A DNA stretch of 64,000 bases from Rothia aerolata (GTDB taxonomy: Bacteria; Actinomycetota; Actinomycetes; Actinomycetales; Micrococcaceae): assembly GCF_014635585.1 (NCBI RefSeq), contig NZ_BMDC01000004.1, forward strand, positions 1 to 64,000, read 5' to 3'. A model generated the notes under the pieces. That model was given only the letters and a program-made list of their open reading frames with translations. It made no database searches and had not been told where the DNA came from. This document shows, in pieces, positions 16,837 through 26,250 of the stretch (position 1 is the first letter of the stretch; the number at the start of each line of letters is the position of its first letter). The position numbers and the translations under genes were made by a program.

Positions 16837-18933
16837 ATGACTACCGGTATCTACCTTTCAGCCATGACCCCGCTGTCGGGCAAGTCCCTGGTTGCGCTGG
16901 GTCTGGCAGATTCACTGATTAAACGTGCTGACCGCGTGGGCTTCTTCCGCCCCATTTTCCAGGGCGCCGAGGAATCTCAGGATTCCATGATCCAGCTGAT
17001 GCGCCGCAACTTCAATCTGACCGAACAGCAGGCTCGCGGCGGTCTGAGCCTAGAGCGCTGCCGGGAGCTTCTGGCCGAGGGCAAGCACGATGAGATGTCT
17101 TCGCTGGCTGTTTCTATCTACTCCGAGATGGCCGAGCACTGCGACGTCATTATTGTTGACGGCACCGACCTTCTGGCTCACAACGCCGTGACCGTTGAGT
17201 TCGACCTCAATGCGCAGTTCGCCCGCGACCTGGGCACCCCGGTGATTGCCGTGATTGGCGCGCAGAACTCCTCTGTTGCAGACGCCGCCAATGCTGTGGA
17301 CGTCGCCCGCACCGAGTTGCACTCGGCCAAGGTAGACACCCTGGCGATTATGGTCAACCGTTGCAAGCCCGAGTTCCGCGATGAAATTGCTCAGACCGCC
17401 AAGCGCGGCCCGCTTAAGCGCCCCGTCTACGTTCTGCCCGAGATTCCCGAGCTGACCCTGCCCAGCGTAGGTGAGGTTGTTGAGGCTCTGGAACTGAGCC
17501 CCGAGGGTATCTCTGCCAAGGATCTTGACCGCGAAATCGCCAACGTCAAGGTTGCCGCAATGACCGTCTCTAACTTCCTGAACCAGTTTGCCGACGGCGA
17601 CTTCGTGATTGTTCCCGGCGACCGCACCGACGTCGTTGTGGCAACCCTTGCCTCCTCGCTGGCACCGAGTTTCCCCGCGCCGTCCGGCCTTCTGCTGACC
17701 GGCAACCTCAGCGACTCCACTGACAGCCCCGTGCTACAGTCACTGACCGAGCGCGCCCCCTTCCCCATCTTCCACACCGAGAGGGATACCTTCCAGGCAG
17801 GACGCGCGGTCTCCCGCGTCACCGGCGCGCTTTCCAGCGGCCAGCCCCGCAAGGTTGCGGCGGCCCTGGGCGAGTGGGCCCGCAGCGTTGACCCCGACGA
17901 GCTGCTGGAACGCCTGGACCTTGAGCGCCCGGCGTCCATGACCCCGCTGCGCTTCCTACACAACCTGATTGAGAAGGCGCGCTCCGACCGCCGCTCCATC
18001 GTGCTGCCCGAGGGTTACGACGTGCGTATTCTGCGCGCGGCATCTATCATCGCCCGCCGCGACTTCTGCGACCTGGTGCTGATTGGCAATCCCGAGAAGA
18101 TTCAGGAAATCTGCCAGGCCGAGGGTATCAAGCTGCCCGTGGGCGAGGGCGTTGAAATTATCGACCTCGAGAACAACGAGCACACCGAAGACTTCGCCGC
18201 AACCTACGCAGAGCTGCGCGCCAAGAAGGGCGTGACCATCGAGCAGGCCCGTGAGAAGATGGCAGACCCCTCTTACTTCGGCACCATGATGGTGAAGAAG
18301 GGCATTGTAGACGGCATGGTCTCCGGCGCCGTGAACACCACCGCCAACACCATCCGCCCCTCCCTGGAATTCGTGAAGACCCGCGAGGGTGTCTCCATTG
18401 TCTCCTCCGTCTTCCTCATGCTCATGGAAGACCGCGTGCTGGTCTTCGGCGACTGCGCGGTGAACCCCAACCCCACCGGCGAGCAGCTGGCAGATATCGC
18501 CAAGGCATCTGCCGAGACCGCCCGCCAGTTCGGCGTTGACCCCAAGGTTGCCATGCTCTCCTACTCCACCGGTACCTCCGGTGCGGGTGAGGACGTCGAG
18601 CTGGTCAAGACCGGCGTTGAGGCCCTGAAGCAGGCCAACCCCGACTTCCCCTTCGAGGGCCCCATCCAGTTCGACGCCGCCTCCAACATGTCCATCGCCT
18701 CCTCCAAGTTGCCCGGCTCAGAGGTTGCGGGCCAGGCGACCGTCTTCATCTTCCCCGACCTCAACACCGGTAACAACACCTACAAGGCTGTGCAGCAGAC
18801 CTCCGGTGCTGTGGCGGTGGGCCCGGTTCTGCAGGGTCTGAAGAAGCCCGTTAACGACCTCTCCCGCGGCTGCACCGTTGATGACATCATCAACACCGTG
18901 GCGATTACCGCGATTCAGGCACAGACCCTCTAA
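16837..18933 (+). CDS. pta: Phosphate acetyltransferase
   Basis: A 698-residue long-form Pta. The N-terminal P-loop-like NTPase part starts with TGIYLSAMTPLSGKSLVALGL, a DRTGG domain follows (about 215-330), and the catalytic PTA_PTB domain starts near residue 370 (FLHNLIEKARSDRRSIVLPEG) with SYSTGTSGAGEDVE and the C-terminal GPVLQGLKKPVNDLSRGC. It converts acetyl-CoA and phosphate to acetyl phosphate. It lies 92 bp upstream of ackA in the same direction, so the two form the acetate overflow/utilisation operon. Preceded by about 280 bp of non-coding DNA that must hold its promoter. Confidence 0.97.
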   Translation: MTTGIYLSAMTPLSGKSLVALGLADSLIKRADRVGFFRPIFQGAEESQDSMIQLMRRNFNLTEQQARGGLSLERCRELLAEGKHDEMSSLAVSIYSEMAEHCDVIIVDGTDLLAHNAVTVEFDLNAQFARDLGTPVIAVIGAQNSSVADAANAVDVARTELHSAKVDTLAIMVNRCKPEFRDEIAQTAKRGPLKRPVYVLPEIPELTLPSVGEVVEALELSPEGISAKDLDREIANVKVAAMTVSNFLNQFADGDFVIVPGDRTDVVVATLASSLAPSFPAPSGLLLTGNLSDSTDSPVLQSLTERAPFPIFHTERDTFQAGRAVSRVTGALSSGQPRKVAAALGEWARSVDPDELLERLDLERPASMTPLRFLHNLIEKARSDRRSIVLPEGYDVRILRAASIIARRDFCDLVLIGNPEKIQEICQAEGIKLPVGEGVEIIDLENNEHTEDFAATYAELRAKKGVTIEQAREKMADPSYFGTMMVKKGIVDGMVSGAVNTTANTIRPSLEFVKTREGVSIVSSVFLMLMEDRVLVFGDCAVNPNPTGEQLADIAKASAETARQFGVDPKVAMLSYSTGTSGAGEDVELVKTGVEALKQANPDFPFEGPIQFDAASNMSIASSKLPGSEVAGQATVFIFPDLNTGNNTYKAVQQTSGAVAVGPVLQGLKKPVNDLSRGCTVDDIINTVAITAIQAQTL

Positions 18934-18940
18934 ATGCTGT

Positions 18941-18980
18941 AGGACGACGCCGCCCGGCTGCCCCGCGCGGCGTCTTCCTT
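18941..18980 (+). terminator. Imperfect hairpin containing the 17-mer AGGACGACGCCGCCCGG between pta and ackA
   Basis: AGGACGACGCCGCCCGG at 18941-18957 is followed by GCGCGGCGTCTTCCTT at 18965-18980, a near reverse complement. The structure begins 8 bases after the pta stop codon and may attenuate transcription into ackA. Again it is built from the dispersed word. Confidence 0.7.
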
Positions 18981-19025
18981 CCCCTCTCTTTCCGCGCGCG
19001 ATGCGCCCAACCGAAAGGTAATAAC

Positions 19026-20183
19026 TTGCTGATTCTAGTTGTGAACTGCGGTTCCTCTTCTATCAAGTACCAGGTACGTGACACCAACTTCGACAACGAC
19101 GACCAGGCGGTGATCACCAAGGGTCTAATCGAGAACATCGGTGTAGACCTGCCCGACCACGATGCCGCGCTCGAAATCATGGCTGAAAAGCTCGATGAGG
19201 CCCTGGGCGACCGCGAGATCGAGGCCGTGGGCCACCGCGTGGTGCACGGCGGCGAGCGCTTCTCCGAGCCCGTGCTGGTCAACAACGAGATTATCCGTGC
19301 GATTGAGCGCCTGGCTCCCCTGGCTCCGCTGCACAACCCCGCCCACGCTAAGGGTCTGCGCGCTGTTGCCCGCAAGTGGCCTTCGCTGCCGCAGGTGGTT
19401 GTCTTCGATACCGCCTTCCACCGCACCATGCCCGAGCACGTGTGGCGCTACGCTGTTCCCGAAGAGTTCTACACCCTGCACGGTATCCGCCGCTATGGCT
19501 TCCACGGCACCTCCCACGACTATGTGACCGGCATTGCCGCTGAGTTGCTGGGCATTGACCGTAGCGAGTTCAACGCTGTGATTGCCCACCTGGGTAACGG
19601 TGCTTCCGTCACCGCTATTAAGGAGGGTAAGTCGGTGGATACCTCCATGGGCTACACCCCCCTGGCGGGCCTGGTCATGGGTACCCGTTCCGGCGACATT
19701 GACCCCTCGGTGCTCACCTCTTTTATGGAGCGCAACCCCGAGGTCTCTGCCGCAGATATGAACCGTATTCTCAACAACGAGTCGGGTCTGCTGGCAATCG
19801 CCGGTTCCAACGACATGCGCAAGGTGGTAGAGGCTAAGGAGTCTGGCGATTCGCGTGCCCAGCTGGCCTTGGATATGACCGCCTACCGCCTGGCCAAGTA
19901 CATTGGCGGCTACCACGTTGCTGTGGGCGGTATGCAGGCTCTGGTCTTCACCGCCGGTATTGGCGAGAACTCCGCTGAGTTCCGCGCCCTGGCTGTAGAG
20001 CAGCTCGGCGCCCTGGGCATCAAGATTGACCCCGAGCTCAACGCAATTCGCTCCGACGAGCCCCGCGTGATTTCCACCGAAGACTCCCTGGTGAAGGTAC
20101 TGGTGGTGCCCACCAACGAGGAGAAGGCTATTGCGCTGGCCACCAAGGACGTCGTCAACCAGATTTGGCCCGACCGCGGCTAA
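19026..20183 (+). CDS. ackA: Acetate kinase
   Basis: A 385-residue ASKHA-fold kinase. The family starts with LILVVNCGSSSIKYQV, then HRVVHGGERF, RRYGFHGTSHDYV, IAHLGNGASVTAI with the following DTSMGYTPLAGLVMGTRSGDIDP, and FTAGIGENS near the end. It transfers phosphate between acetyl phosphate and ADP, giving acetate and ATP. The start codon is TTG at 19026, eight bases after GAAAGG; no better start aligns with the family. It is the second gene of the pta-ackA unit and ends before a strong terminator. Confidence 0.97.
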   Translation: MLILVVNCGSSSIKYQVRDTNFDNDDQAVITKGLIENIGVDLPDHDAALEIMAEKLDEALGDREIEAVGHRVVHGGERFSEPVLVNNEIIRAIERLAPLAPLHNPAHAKGLRAVARKWPSLPQVVVFDTAFHRTMPEHVWRYAVPEEFYTLHGIRRYGFHGTSHDYVTGIAAELLGIDRSEFNAVIAHLGNGASVTAIKEGKSVDTSMGYTPLAGLVMGTRSGDIDPSVLTSFMERNPEVSAADMNRILNNESGLLAIAGSNDMRKVVEAKESGDSRAQLALDMTAYRLAKYIGGYHVAVGGMQALVFTAGIGENSAEFRALAVEQLGALGIKIDPELNAIRSDEPRVISTEDSLVKVLVVPTNEEKAIALATKDVVNQIWPDRG

Positions 20184-20203
20184 GCTCCTAGTGAGGCGAG
20201 AGA

Positions 20204-20256
20204 AGGCAAGACTTCCGAGCACAGGTTAAAACCCCCTGTTCTCGGAAGTCTTGCCT
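20204..20256. terminator. Hairpin of the AGGCAARACTTCCG family after ackA
   Basis: AGGCAAGACTTCCGAG at 20204-20219 pairs exactly with 20241-20256 and is followed by GTTTTGAC. The arm matches the hairpin at 5984-6036. Confidence 0.9.
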
Positions 20257-20327
20257 GTTTTGACAGGAAAAGTAGAAGACTGCCGATAAAGTGGAGGTAA
20301 CCCGAGAGACTACGGCGAAGGAGCCAC

Positions 20328-21719
20328 GTGAGCACACCACCCCATGAACCAACCGGCTCAGGATCCAACCGGCCCTACGGCATCAGCCCCAGTGGCGGCG
20401 TCCAGCATCACCAGACCAACATCACGCCCCTGCCCAACGACCTCTCTCGGGGCTGGCTGCCCGAAGATACCCGGCAGACTCCCGGCTCTCCGCTCCCGGC
20501 GCCCAAGCTCTTTGGCTTTCAATCGCTGCTGCCCTTCAAGTTTCTCAACCGACTGCGGCATCCCGGGGAGATTCCCTGGCTGGTGGCCGCCTACCTGGTG
20601 ACCCTCACCGTCTACGTGGGTGTGGGAATCTATATGGTGACCTCGGTGGTTGGCTTTTTCACCGGCGACCTCTCGAGTGTGGAACCAGTAGACCCCGCCA
20701 CCGCCGATTCTCCCGGCGCCCTGGCCCAGCTCGCCTTTCTGGCGGTCTATCTGCCTCTGGGTATCTTCTGGCTCCGCGCCCTTCAGTACGCCCAGATGCG
20801 CCTGCGCGGGGTGCGCATTACTCCCACGCAGTTCCCCGAAGCCTACGCCATGGTGGTTGAGGCCGCCCACGCTGCGGGCCTGCGCCGTGTTCCCGACGCC
20901 TATGTGGTGCTGGGCAACGGCCAGATTAACGCCTTCGCTTCGGGCCACGGCCACCGGCGTTTTATTGCCGTTTACTCTGACCTCTTCGAGGTGGGCGGGG
21001 CTGCCCGTAGCCCCGAGGCCCTGCGCTTCATTATCGGCCATGAGGTAGGCCATATTGCCGCCGGCCATGTGGGCTACTTCCGCCTGATTTTCACCTCTTT
21101 CTTCGCTTCCATTCCCTACGCTGGAGCCACCCTCTCCCGCGCCCAGGAATACACCGCAGATAACTTTGGCTACCGCCTGGCTCCTTCCGGGGCGCTAGAG
21201 GCCATGAGCGTGCTCGCCGCCGGTAAGTACCTGCACCGCGACGTCAATACAGACGAATTTGCCAACCGCGCCGTTTTTGAGGGCGGCTTCTTCACCTGGC
21301 TCGCCAACCTCAACTCCTCGCACCCCTCGCCGACCTGGCGCATGCACTCGCTGAGGGATCGCTCGGAGCCCGGCCGTCTCATCTGGCGCCCCAAGATTAA
21401 CCCCGCCTACCCGCTGTCAATGGCACCGGCGGCAGAGCCCGCCGAGGTCTGGGCTGACCCGGTTCAGGCAGGCGACTTCATGCAGGCCTACCCCGAGAAT
21501 CCGACCAACCAGCACTGGGGCGATAACGTCACCGAACCCAAGACCCGCGCTAATTCCCGCGACCGTCGTGTGGGCGACACCCTCTACACCGGCTGGGTGC
21601 CGCCGCAGCTGCGCGGCTACGGTAGGACGGCGCCGCAGGCTCCCGGCCCGCAGGCCCCTGCCCCGCAGAACCCGGCGCCTCGGGCTGCCCAGCCCCAGGA
21701 CGACACCGAGCAGGGGTAG
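20328..21719 (+). CDS. M48 family membrane metallopeptidase (HtpX-like)
   Basis: A 463-residue protein. Residues 1-75 are polar and Pro-rich, two hydrophobic segments follow (AAYLVTLTVYVGVGIYMV and LAQLAFLAVYLPLGIFWL), and the zinc protease domain has the HExxH motif in FIIGHEVGHIAAGHVG and the downstream AQEYTADNFGYRL, which supplies the third ligand Glu. The C-terminus is a Pro/Ala/Gln-rich tail. Likely role: quality control of membrane proteins. It starts with GTG after AAGGAG and lies 9 bp upstream of the next gene, so the two may be co-transcribed. Confidence 0.93.
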   Translation: MSTPPHEPTGSGSNRPYGISPSGGVQHHQTNITPLPNDLSRGWLPEDTRQTPGSPLPAPKLFGFQSLLPFKFLNRLRHPGEIPWLVAAYLVTLTVYVGVGIYMVTSVVGFFTGDLSSVEPVDPATADSPGALAQLAFLAVYLPLGIFWLRALQYAQMRLRGVRITPTQFPEAYAMVVEAAHAAGLRRVPDAYVVLGNGQINAFASGHGHRRFIAVYSDLFEVGGAARSPEALRFIIGHEVGHIAAGHVGYFRLIFTSFFASIPYAGATLSRAQEYTADNFGYRLAPSGALEAMSVLAAGKYLHRDVNTDEFANRAVFEGGFFTWLANLNSSHPSPTWRMHSLRDRSEPGRLIWRPKINPAYPLSMAPAAEPAEVWADPVQAGDFMQAYPENPTNQHWGDNVTEPKTRANSRDRRVGDTLYTGWVPPQLRGYGRTAPQAPGPQAPAPQNPAPRAAQPQDDTEQG

Positions 21720-21728
21720 AGTAAACCC

Positions 21729-22688
21729 ATGCCCCTTCTGCCCCAAAAGTTCAAACTTGACCCGCTCATCGTACTGATTCTCTGCGGCGTTCTTCTGGCA
21801 ATCCTCTTTCCCGCCCGCGGCGCCTTTGCCGAGGGCTTCTCGGTGGCGACCAGTGTTGCGATTGCCCTGCTCTTCTTTCTCTACGGTGCTAGACTCTCCC
21901 CGCAGGAGGCCCTAGACGGTCTCAAGCACTGGAAGCTCCACAGCGTGATTCTGGCCTTTACCTTTGTGGTCTTTCCACTGGTTGGTCTGGCGTTGTTCCC
22001 GCTCAAGTACGTCTTTGGCCAGGAGATTTACCTAGGCATTCTCTATCTGAGTCTGGTGCCCTCAACGGTGCAGTCGTCGGTGGCTTTTACCTCCATTGCC
22101 CGCGGTAACGTGGCGGGTGCGATTGTCTCGGCCTCTGCGTCTAATATCGCCGGAGTGGTTCTCACGCCCCTGTTAGTGATGCTGCTGATGGGTTCGGGGC
22201 AGGTGACGATTTCGGGCAATGTCTTTCTCGACATCGCTATTCAGCTCTTTCTCCCCTTCGTAGCCGGCCAGCTACTGCGACCCTGGGTGGGCACGATCGC
22301 GCAGAAGAAAATCACCAAGCAGGTGGATCGGCTTTCCATCGGCATGGTGGTTTACTCCGCCTTCTCTGAGGGAATTGTGGACGGCGTGTGGACCCGCATT
22401 GCCTGGTGGCAGGTTCTGCTGCTGGTGGTTTTTTCTGTGATTCTGGTGGAGATCATGCTCTGGCTGACCGGCTGGGTGGGGCGAAAGCTGGGCTTCTCCT
22501 ACGGCGACCGGGTGGCAATCCAGTTCTGCGGTACCAAGAAATCCCTGGCATCGGGGCTCCCCATGGCAGCGGTGATTTTCGGTGGTGGATCCCTGGGCGT
22601 GCTGATTCTGCCGCTGATGATTTTCCACCAGGTACAGCTGATGATCTGTGCCGCACGGGCAGCCAAGCTGGCGCGAAGTCAGGGATAG
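21729..22688 (+). CDS. SLC10A7-like bile acid:sodium symporter family protein
   Basis: A 319-residue membrane protein with about ten hydrophobic segments. The family marks are FFLYGARLSPQEALDGL, LVPSTVQSSVAFTSIARGN and FCGTKKSLASGLPMA, which place it in the SBF-like/SLC10A7 branch. Substrates of the bacterial members are unknown; they are not proven bile acid carriers. It follows the M48 protease by 9 bp and is convergent with the fructosamine kinase gene, with only 3 bp between the stop codons. Confidence 0.92.
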   Translation: MPLLPQKFKLDPLIVLILCGVLLAILFPARGAFAEGFSVATSVAIALLFFLYGARLSPQEALDGLKHWKLHSVILAFTFVVFPLVGLALFPLKYVFGQEIYLGILYLSLVPSTVQSSVAFTSIARGNVAGAIVSASASNIAGVVLTPLLVMLLMGSGQVTISGNVFLDIAIQLFLPFVAGQLLRPWVGTIAQKKITKQVDRLSIGMVVYSAFSEGIVDGVWTRIAWWQVLLLVVFSVILVEIMLWLTGWVGRKLGFSYGDRVAIQFCGTKKSLASGLPMAAVIFGGGSLGVLILPLMIFHQVQLMICAARAAKLARSQG

Positions 22689-22691
22689 GCC

Positions 22692-23456
22692 CTAGACATA
22701 CCTCTTTGCCGCGGCCAGGGTCTCTGAAACATATCCGCCGCCAAAGAGCACCGCGTGCAGCAAAAGCAGGTGGAGCTGGTGCAATTCAGTCCGCTCCTGC
22801 CAGCCCGAATCCAGGGGTTTTACCTGCTGGTAGCCCGCAATAATCTCTTTCAAGTAGGGCGCTCCAAAGAGGGCCAGCGCCGCCAGGTCATCTTCGGGGT
22901 GGCCGCCGTAGGGAGCCGGGTCAATCAGCACCGCACCTGCGGGGCTAAAGAGCAGGTTGCCACTCCACAAATCTCCGTGAACCCGGGCAGGGGTTGAGCC
23001 CGCCCCGTAGGAGCCGTCGAAATCTCCGGCGCGCAACCGCTCCGCCAAGCTCTCAAAAATCTTCCGTTCAGCAGAGCCCCACGCTACCCGAGAGACCAAG
23101 GGCAGCAGACGGGCATCTGCCCACATCGACCCCCAATTCTCATAGGAACCCAGCGGTAGCTTCAGCTGGTTACCCGCCGGGCCCTGCAAGCCGGCACCGC
23201 TCCAACCCTCGGGGCCTGTCCCAAAGGCCGAGGCCCCCGCCGCGTGGGTCACCGCCAGCGCAGCCCCAAAATCCCCGGCGGCCCGGCGAGAAGCCGGAGC
23301 ACTTTCAATCCTCTCAATCTCCAGCGTGGAACCCGAAGCCGAAAGCACGCGCGCAACCCGGGCGCCGCCGTCCTGCTCAGCCTCAGCCAACCAGCGCAGA
23401 CCCGCCGCCTCCCAGGCGACTGCCCGCTCGGTTCCGCTCTTGCAAAAAGTCTCCAT
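22692..23456 (-). CDS. Fructosamine kinase family protein
   Basis: A 254-residue APH-fold kinase. The catalytic loop is VHGDLWSGNLLF, followed by the DFG-like metal motif LIDPAPYGGHPEDDLA. Fructosamine-3-kinase relatives phosphorylate sugar adducts on lysines to allow deglycation of proteins; small bacterial members may act on low-molecular-weight substrates. The gene lies 21 bp downstream of the lipoprotein gene and in the same direction, so the two could share a transcript. Confidence 0.93.
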   Translation of the reverse strand: METFCKSGTERAVAWEAAGLRWLAEAEQDGGARVARVLSASGSTLEIERIESAPASRRAAGDFGAALAVTHAAGASAFGTGPEGWSGAGLQGPAGNQLKLPLGSYENWGSMWADARLLPLVSRVAWGSAERKIFESLAERLRAGDFDGSYGAGSTPARVHGDLWSGNLLFSPAGAVLIDPAPYGGHPEDDLAALALFGAPYLKEIIAGYQQVKPLDSGWQERTELHQLHLLLLHAVLFGGGYVSETLAAAKRYV

Positions 23457-23477
23457 AAACCCAGCCTAGCCAAAGCC

Positions 23478-24491
23478 CTACTGGTAGGTCACCACCCAGG
23501 GGCGATCGTCGAGGCCGTAGGTTTGCTCGGGGGTGAGCATGGGAATATCTTCATCGTAGAAGTTCTTCCAGGAAGGCTTGATGTCCTCCGGCAGGTTCTT
23601 GAGCAGGGTGCGGTAGGTATCGAGCTTGAGGTCGGGGGTTCCGTGACCGTCGGCATGCAGGGTTAGCGCCAGCTGCTCATGGGAGGTATCCAGCAGCTCG
23701 CGGTTGGTAATCATAGAATCGGTGAACTGGTGAATCACCACCATCTTCTGGGGGAGCTCATTCTGCTCGGTCACATCTGCCAGGTAGGCCAGGGCCTCAT
23801 TAATCTCGCTGGAATCTACGCTACCGATCTGTTGCAGAGGCTGCTGCCCGGGCGCCAGTCGCCACTCGGGGTCAAAACCAACCCCCACGTTCGGGTGCTT
23901 GAGAAGCTCCTCATACTGGCGAATCTGTGAGAGAAAGTCACTGCGACCCGGCTGAAAATCCAACACCACATAGACACCGTGCTTCTCCGTCACCTCGATC
24001 AGGGGCAGCAGGCTCTCAACGGTGGATTCATCGGAAAAGTCGCCGTCTTCACCGGGAGCGCTCGATGCCACCGTGGCAATCACCTCAAAGGCAGGCTGAA
24101 CCTTCTCGTCTGTAAAGGCCTGGTATTCATCCACCAGGTTCTGCACCCGCCGCACCGACTGGGCAGGGCTCTGCTCCCCCAGCGCACCCAAACTCGGCCC
24201 CGACGTCACCCCGTAGAGCGCCACATAGCGCTTATTCTCAAACACCTTGGTGGAGCCGTCGTAGAGGGTTTTCGCTTCTTGAGTCTTCGACGGCAGCGGA
24301 GAGGGAGTCTCACCAGCCGGCGAGGACGACGCTGCCCCGCTCGGCTGCCCCGTAGCGGCGGAGGTGGAGGCAGAAGGCGCCGCGGCGGCGTCCTGCTCCT
24401 GATCGCTCTCACCGGAACATCCGCTGAGGGTAGCAACCGCGAGGGCGCAGACCAAAAAGAGAGGGGAGATTTTCATGGGGATTCTTTTCAT
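23478..24491 (-). CDS. Putative lipoprotein with a TIM-barrel-like domain, function unknown
   Basis: A 337-residue exported protein. The signal peptide ends in the lipobox LSGC (near residue 25), then comes an Ala/Ser/Pro linker to about residue 70 and a globular domain. That domain begins KRYVALYGVTSGPSLGALGEQ and has YVVLDFQPGRSDFLSQIRQYEELLKHPNVGVGFDPEW, resembling a barrel of the glycosidase type. I do not recognise a characterised family. There are two possible starts, 24491 and 24476; neither has a strong ribosome binding site. Confidence 0.85.
   Translation of the reverse strand: MKRIPMKISPLFLVCALAVATLSGCSGESDQEQDAAAAPSASTSAATGQPSGAASSSPAGETPSPLPSKTQEAKTLYDGSTKVFENKRYVALYGVTSGPSLGALGEQSPAQSVRRVQNLVDEYQAFTDEKVQPAFEVIATVASSAPGEDGDFSDESTVESLLPLIEVTEKHGVYVVLDFQPGRSDFLSQIRQYEELLKHPNVGVGFDPEWRLAPGQQPLQQIGSVDSSEINEALAYLADVTEQNELPQKMVVIHQFTDSMITNRELLDTSHEQLALTLHADGHGTPDLKLDTYRTLLKNLPEDIKPSWKNFYDEDIPMLTPEQTYGLDDRPWVVTYQ
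24323..24339 (+). repeat. Copy of AGGACGACGC(T)GCCCCG, antisense within a gene
   Basis: AGGACGACGCTGCCCCG in plus orientation inside the minus-strand lipoprotein gene, so it is read as Gly-Ala-Ala-Ser-Ser-Ser. It is another copy that cannot be explained by a conserved QDDAA peptide. Confidence 0.6.
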
Positions 24492-24696
24492 TGTGACAGG
24501 GGGTACTCATACCGTATCGGGCGGGGATTATCATGTAAATCATCGCCTGTCATGTATGCGTAATACAGATAGGTGGGCTGACGGTTGCAGCGGATGAAAG
24601 ATTAGTCTGCACCGCCCTTGAAATCAGCAAAACTGTGTAAGATGGAGCGGTTGAACGTGGCGCTTCCGCCGGTTCTCAAGCTAGAACGGATACACC

Positions 24697-26109
24697 GTGA
24701 ATATTCTGATTATCTGCCTCTATATCGCGGCGCTGATTATTTTTGGCCTGGTGGGGCATCGGCGTTCGGGAACCAACGAGGAGTTCCGGGTGGCCGGCCG
24801 CCGCTTAGGCCCCGTGCTCTACACCGGCACCCTGGTGGCCCTAGTGCTGGGTGGCGCCTCAACCATCGGCGGCGTTTCTCTGGGATACACGCAGGGTCTG
24901 GCGGGCATGTGGCTGGTGGTCTCCATTGCCCTGGGCGTGATTCTGCTGAGCCTTTTCTTTGCTCCCATCATTACCAAATTCAAGCTCTACACGGTGGCGC
25001 AGGTACTTACTGCCCGCTACGGGTCAAAACTGACCTCGCGGGTTTCCTCGGTGGTGATGCTGGCCTACACCATCATGGTTGCCGTAACCTCAACCACCGC
25101 CTACGCCTCAATTTTCCGCGTGCTCTTTGGCCTGGACTCCGCCTGGTCAATTATTCTGGGCTCGGCTGTGGTGATCATCTACTCCATGTTGGGCGGCATG
25201 TGGGCGATTACCCTCACCGATATGTTCCAGTTCGCCTTCATGACCGTGGGCATGTTCTTTCTGCTGCTGCCCCTCTCCCTCTCGGCGGCAGGTGGCTGGG
25301 AGGGGCTGACCACCCGCCTCGACGCCGAATTCTTCAACCCCGGCTCGGTGGGTCTACCCTCCCTGCTGACCATGTTCGTGCTCTACACCCTGGGCCAGCT
25401 CTCCGGCCAGGTCATCTGGCAGCGGGTCTTCACCGCCCGCTCTGCGCGAGTGGCCCGCTGGGGCGGCGTCACCGCCGGTCTCTACGTTGCCGCCTACGGT
25501 GTAGCTGGCTCCGTGATCGGCATGTCTGCCCGAGTTCTGGAACCGAATCTTGCTAAGCCGGACGACGCTTTTGCGACTCTCGCGCAGAACTACCTCCCCG
25601 CGGGCTTGGGAGGCGTGGTGCTTGCCGCCGGCGTGGCAGCCATGATGTCTACGGCTTCTGGCACTTTGATTGCCGCCTCTACCATTATGCGCGTGGACAT
25701 TGTACCTATGCTGACCGGCCGCCCCGCCCCTGAACCGGGCGTTGGCTCGGTACGCTCTGATCGGGTGTACCTGGTGATTCTCGGTGTGGTGGCAACCGTT
25801 TTGGCACTGGTGATGACAGACACCGTGACAGCCATTCGCCTAGGCTACAACATTCTCATTGGTGGACTGCTGGTGGCTATTCTGGGCGGTCTCATATGGA
25901 AGCGGGCCACCGGGGTTGGCGCTGCCCTCTCCATCGCGGCAGGCTCCGTGGGCGTGTTTATTGGCATTGCCATCTTCGGGGTTACCGCCAATCAGCCCAT
26001 CTACATTGGCCTGGGTGCCTCACTAATCTTCTATGTAGCTGGTTCCCTGCTGTCTAAGCCAACCTCGCCGGAGATTATGCAGGCCTGGGAACGGTCGAGG
26101 GTTTCTTAG
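24697..26109 (+). CDS. Sodium:solute symporter (SSS) family transporter
   Basis: A 470-residue membrane protein with about 13 helices. The family signature runs from NEEFRVAGRRLGPVL and GGASTIGGVSLGYTQGLAGMW to the mid-protein QLSGQVIWQRVFTAR and AAMMSTASGTLIAASTI. It is a sodium-coupled importer; the substrate cannot be inferred, since the neighbours are unrelated. The start is GTG. It ends 14 bp before the first of four GGTGGATTTTAGGC hairpins. Confidence 0.92.
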   Translation: MNILIICLYIAALIIFGLVGHRRSGTNEEFRVAGRRLGPVLYTGTLVALVLGGASTIGGVSLGYTQGLAGMWLVVSIALGVILLSLFFAPIITKFKLYTVAQVLTARYGSKLTSRVSSVVMLAYTIMVAVTSTTAYASIFRVLFGLDSAWSIILGSAVVIIYSMLGGMWAITLTDMFQFAFMTVGMFFLLLPLSLSAAGGWEGLTTRLDAEFFNPGSVGLPSLLTMFVLYTLGQLSGQVIWQRVFTARSARVARWGGVTAGLYVAAYGVAGSVIGMSARVLEPNLAKPDDAFATLAQNYLPAGLGGVVLAAGVAAMMSTASGTLIAASTIMRVDIVPMLTGRPAPEPGVGSVRSDRVYLVILGVVATVLALVMTDTVTAIRLGYNILIGGLLVAILGGLIWKRATGVGAALSIAAGSVGVFIGIAIFGVTANQPIYIGLGASLIFYVAGSLLSKPTSPEIMQAWERSRVS

Positions 26110-26123
26110 CTTTCTCTTGCCGC

Positions 26124-26180
26124 CGAGCGGTGGATTTTAGGCTTAAATTTGGGATTTTTTAGCCTAAAATCCACCGCTCG
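26124..26180. terminator. Hairpin of the CGAGCGGTGGATTTTAGGC family (copy 1)
   Basis: CGAGCGGTGGATTTTAGGCT at 26124-26143 pairs exactly with 26161-26180. It starts 14 bp after the symporter stop codon. Other copies: 27023, 33140 and 57295, all 9-14 bp after a stop codon. Confidence 0.92.
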
Positions 26181-26191
26181 CCTTTACCTGC

Positions 26192-26222
26192 TTGACCCTC
26201 ACGCAACGTAAGTTCATAGAGT
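26192..26222 (+). promoter_or_regulatory. MerR-type promoter with 19-bp spacer
   Basis: TTGACC (-35, 26192-26197) and TAGAGT (-10, 26217-26222) are 19 bp apart, and the spacer holds the dyad CTCACG-CAA-CGTAAG (one mismatch). Overlong spacers with a central dyad are the hallmark of promoters activated by MerR proteins, and the next gene encodes one, so autoregulation is likely. Confidence 0.8.
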
Positions 26223-26250
26223 CCTCAGTGTCAGTTCAAAAGGAGGGCAC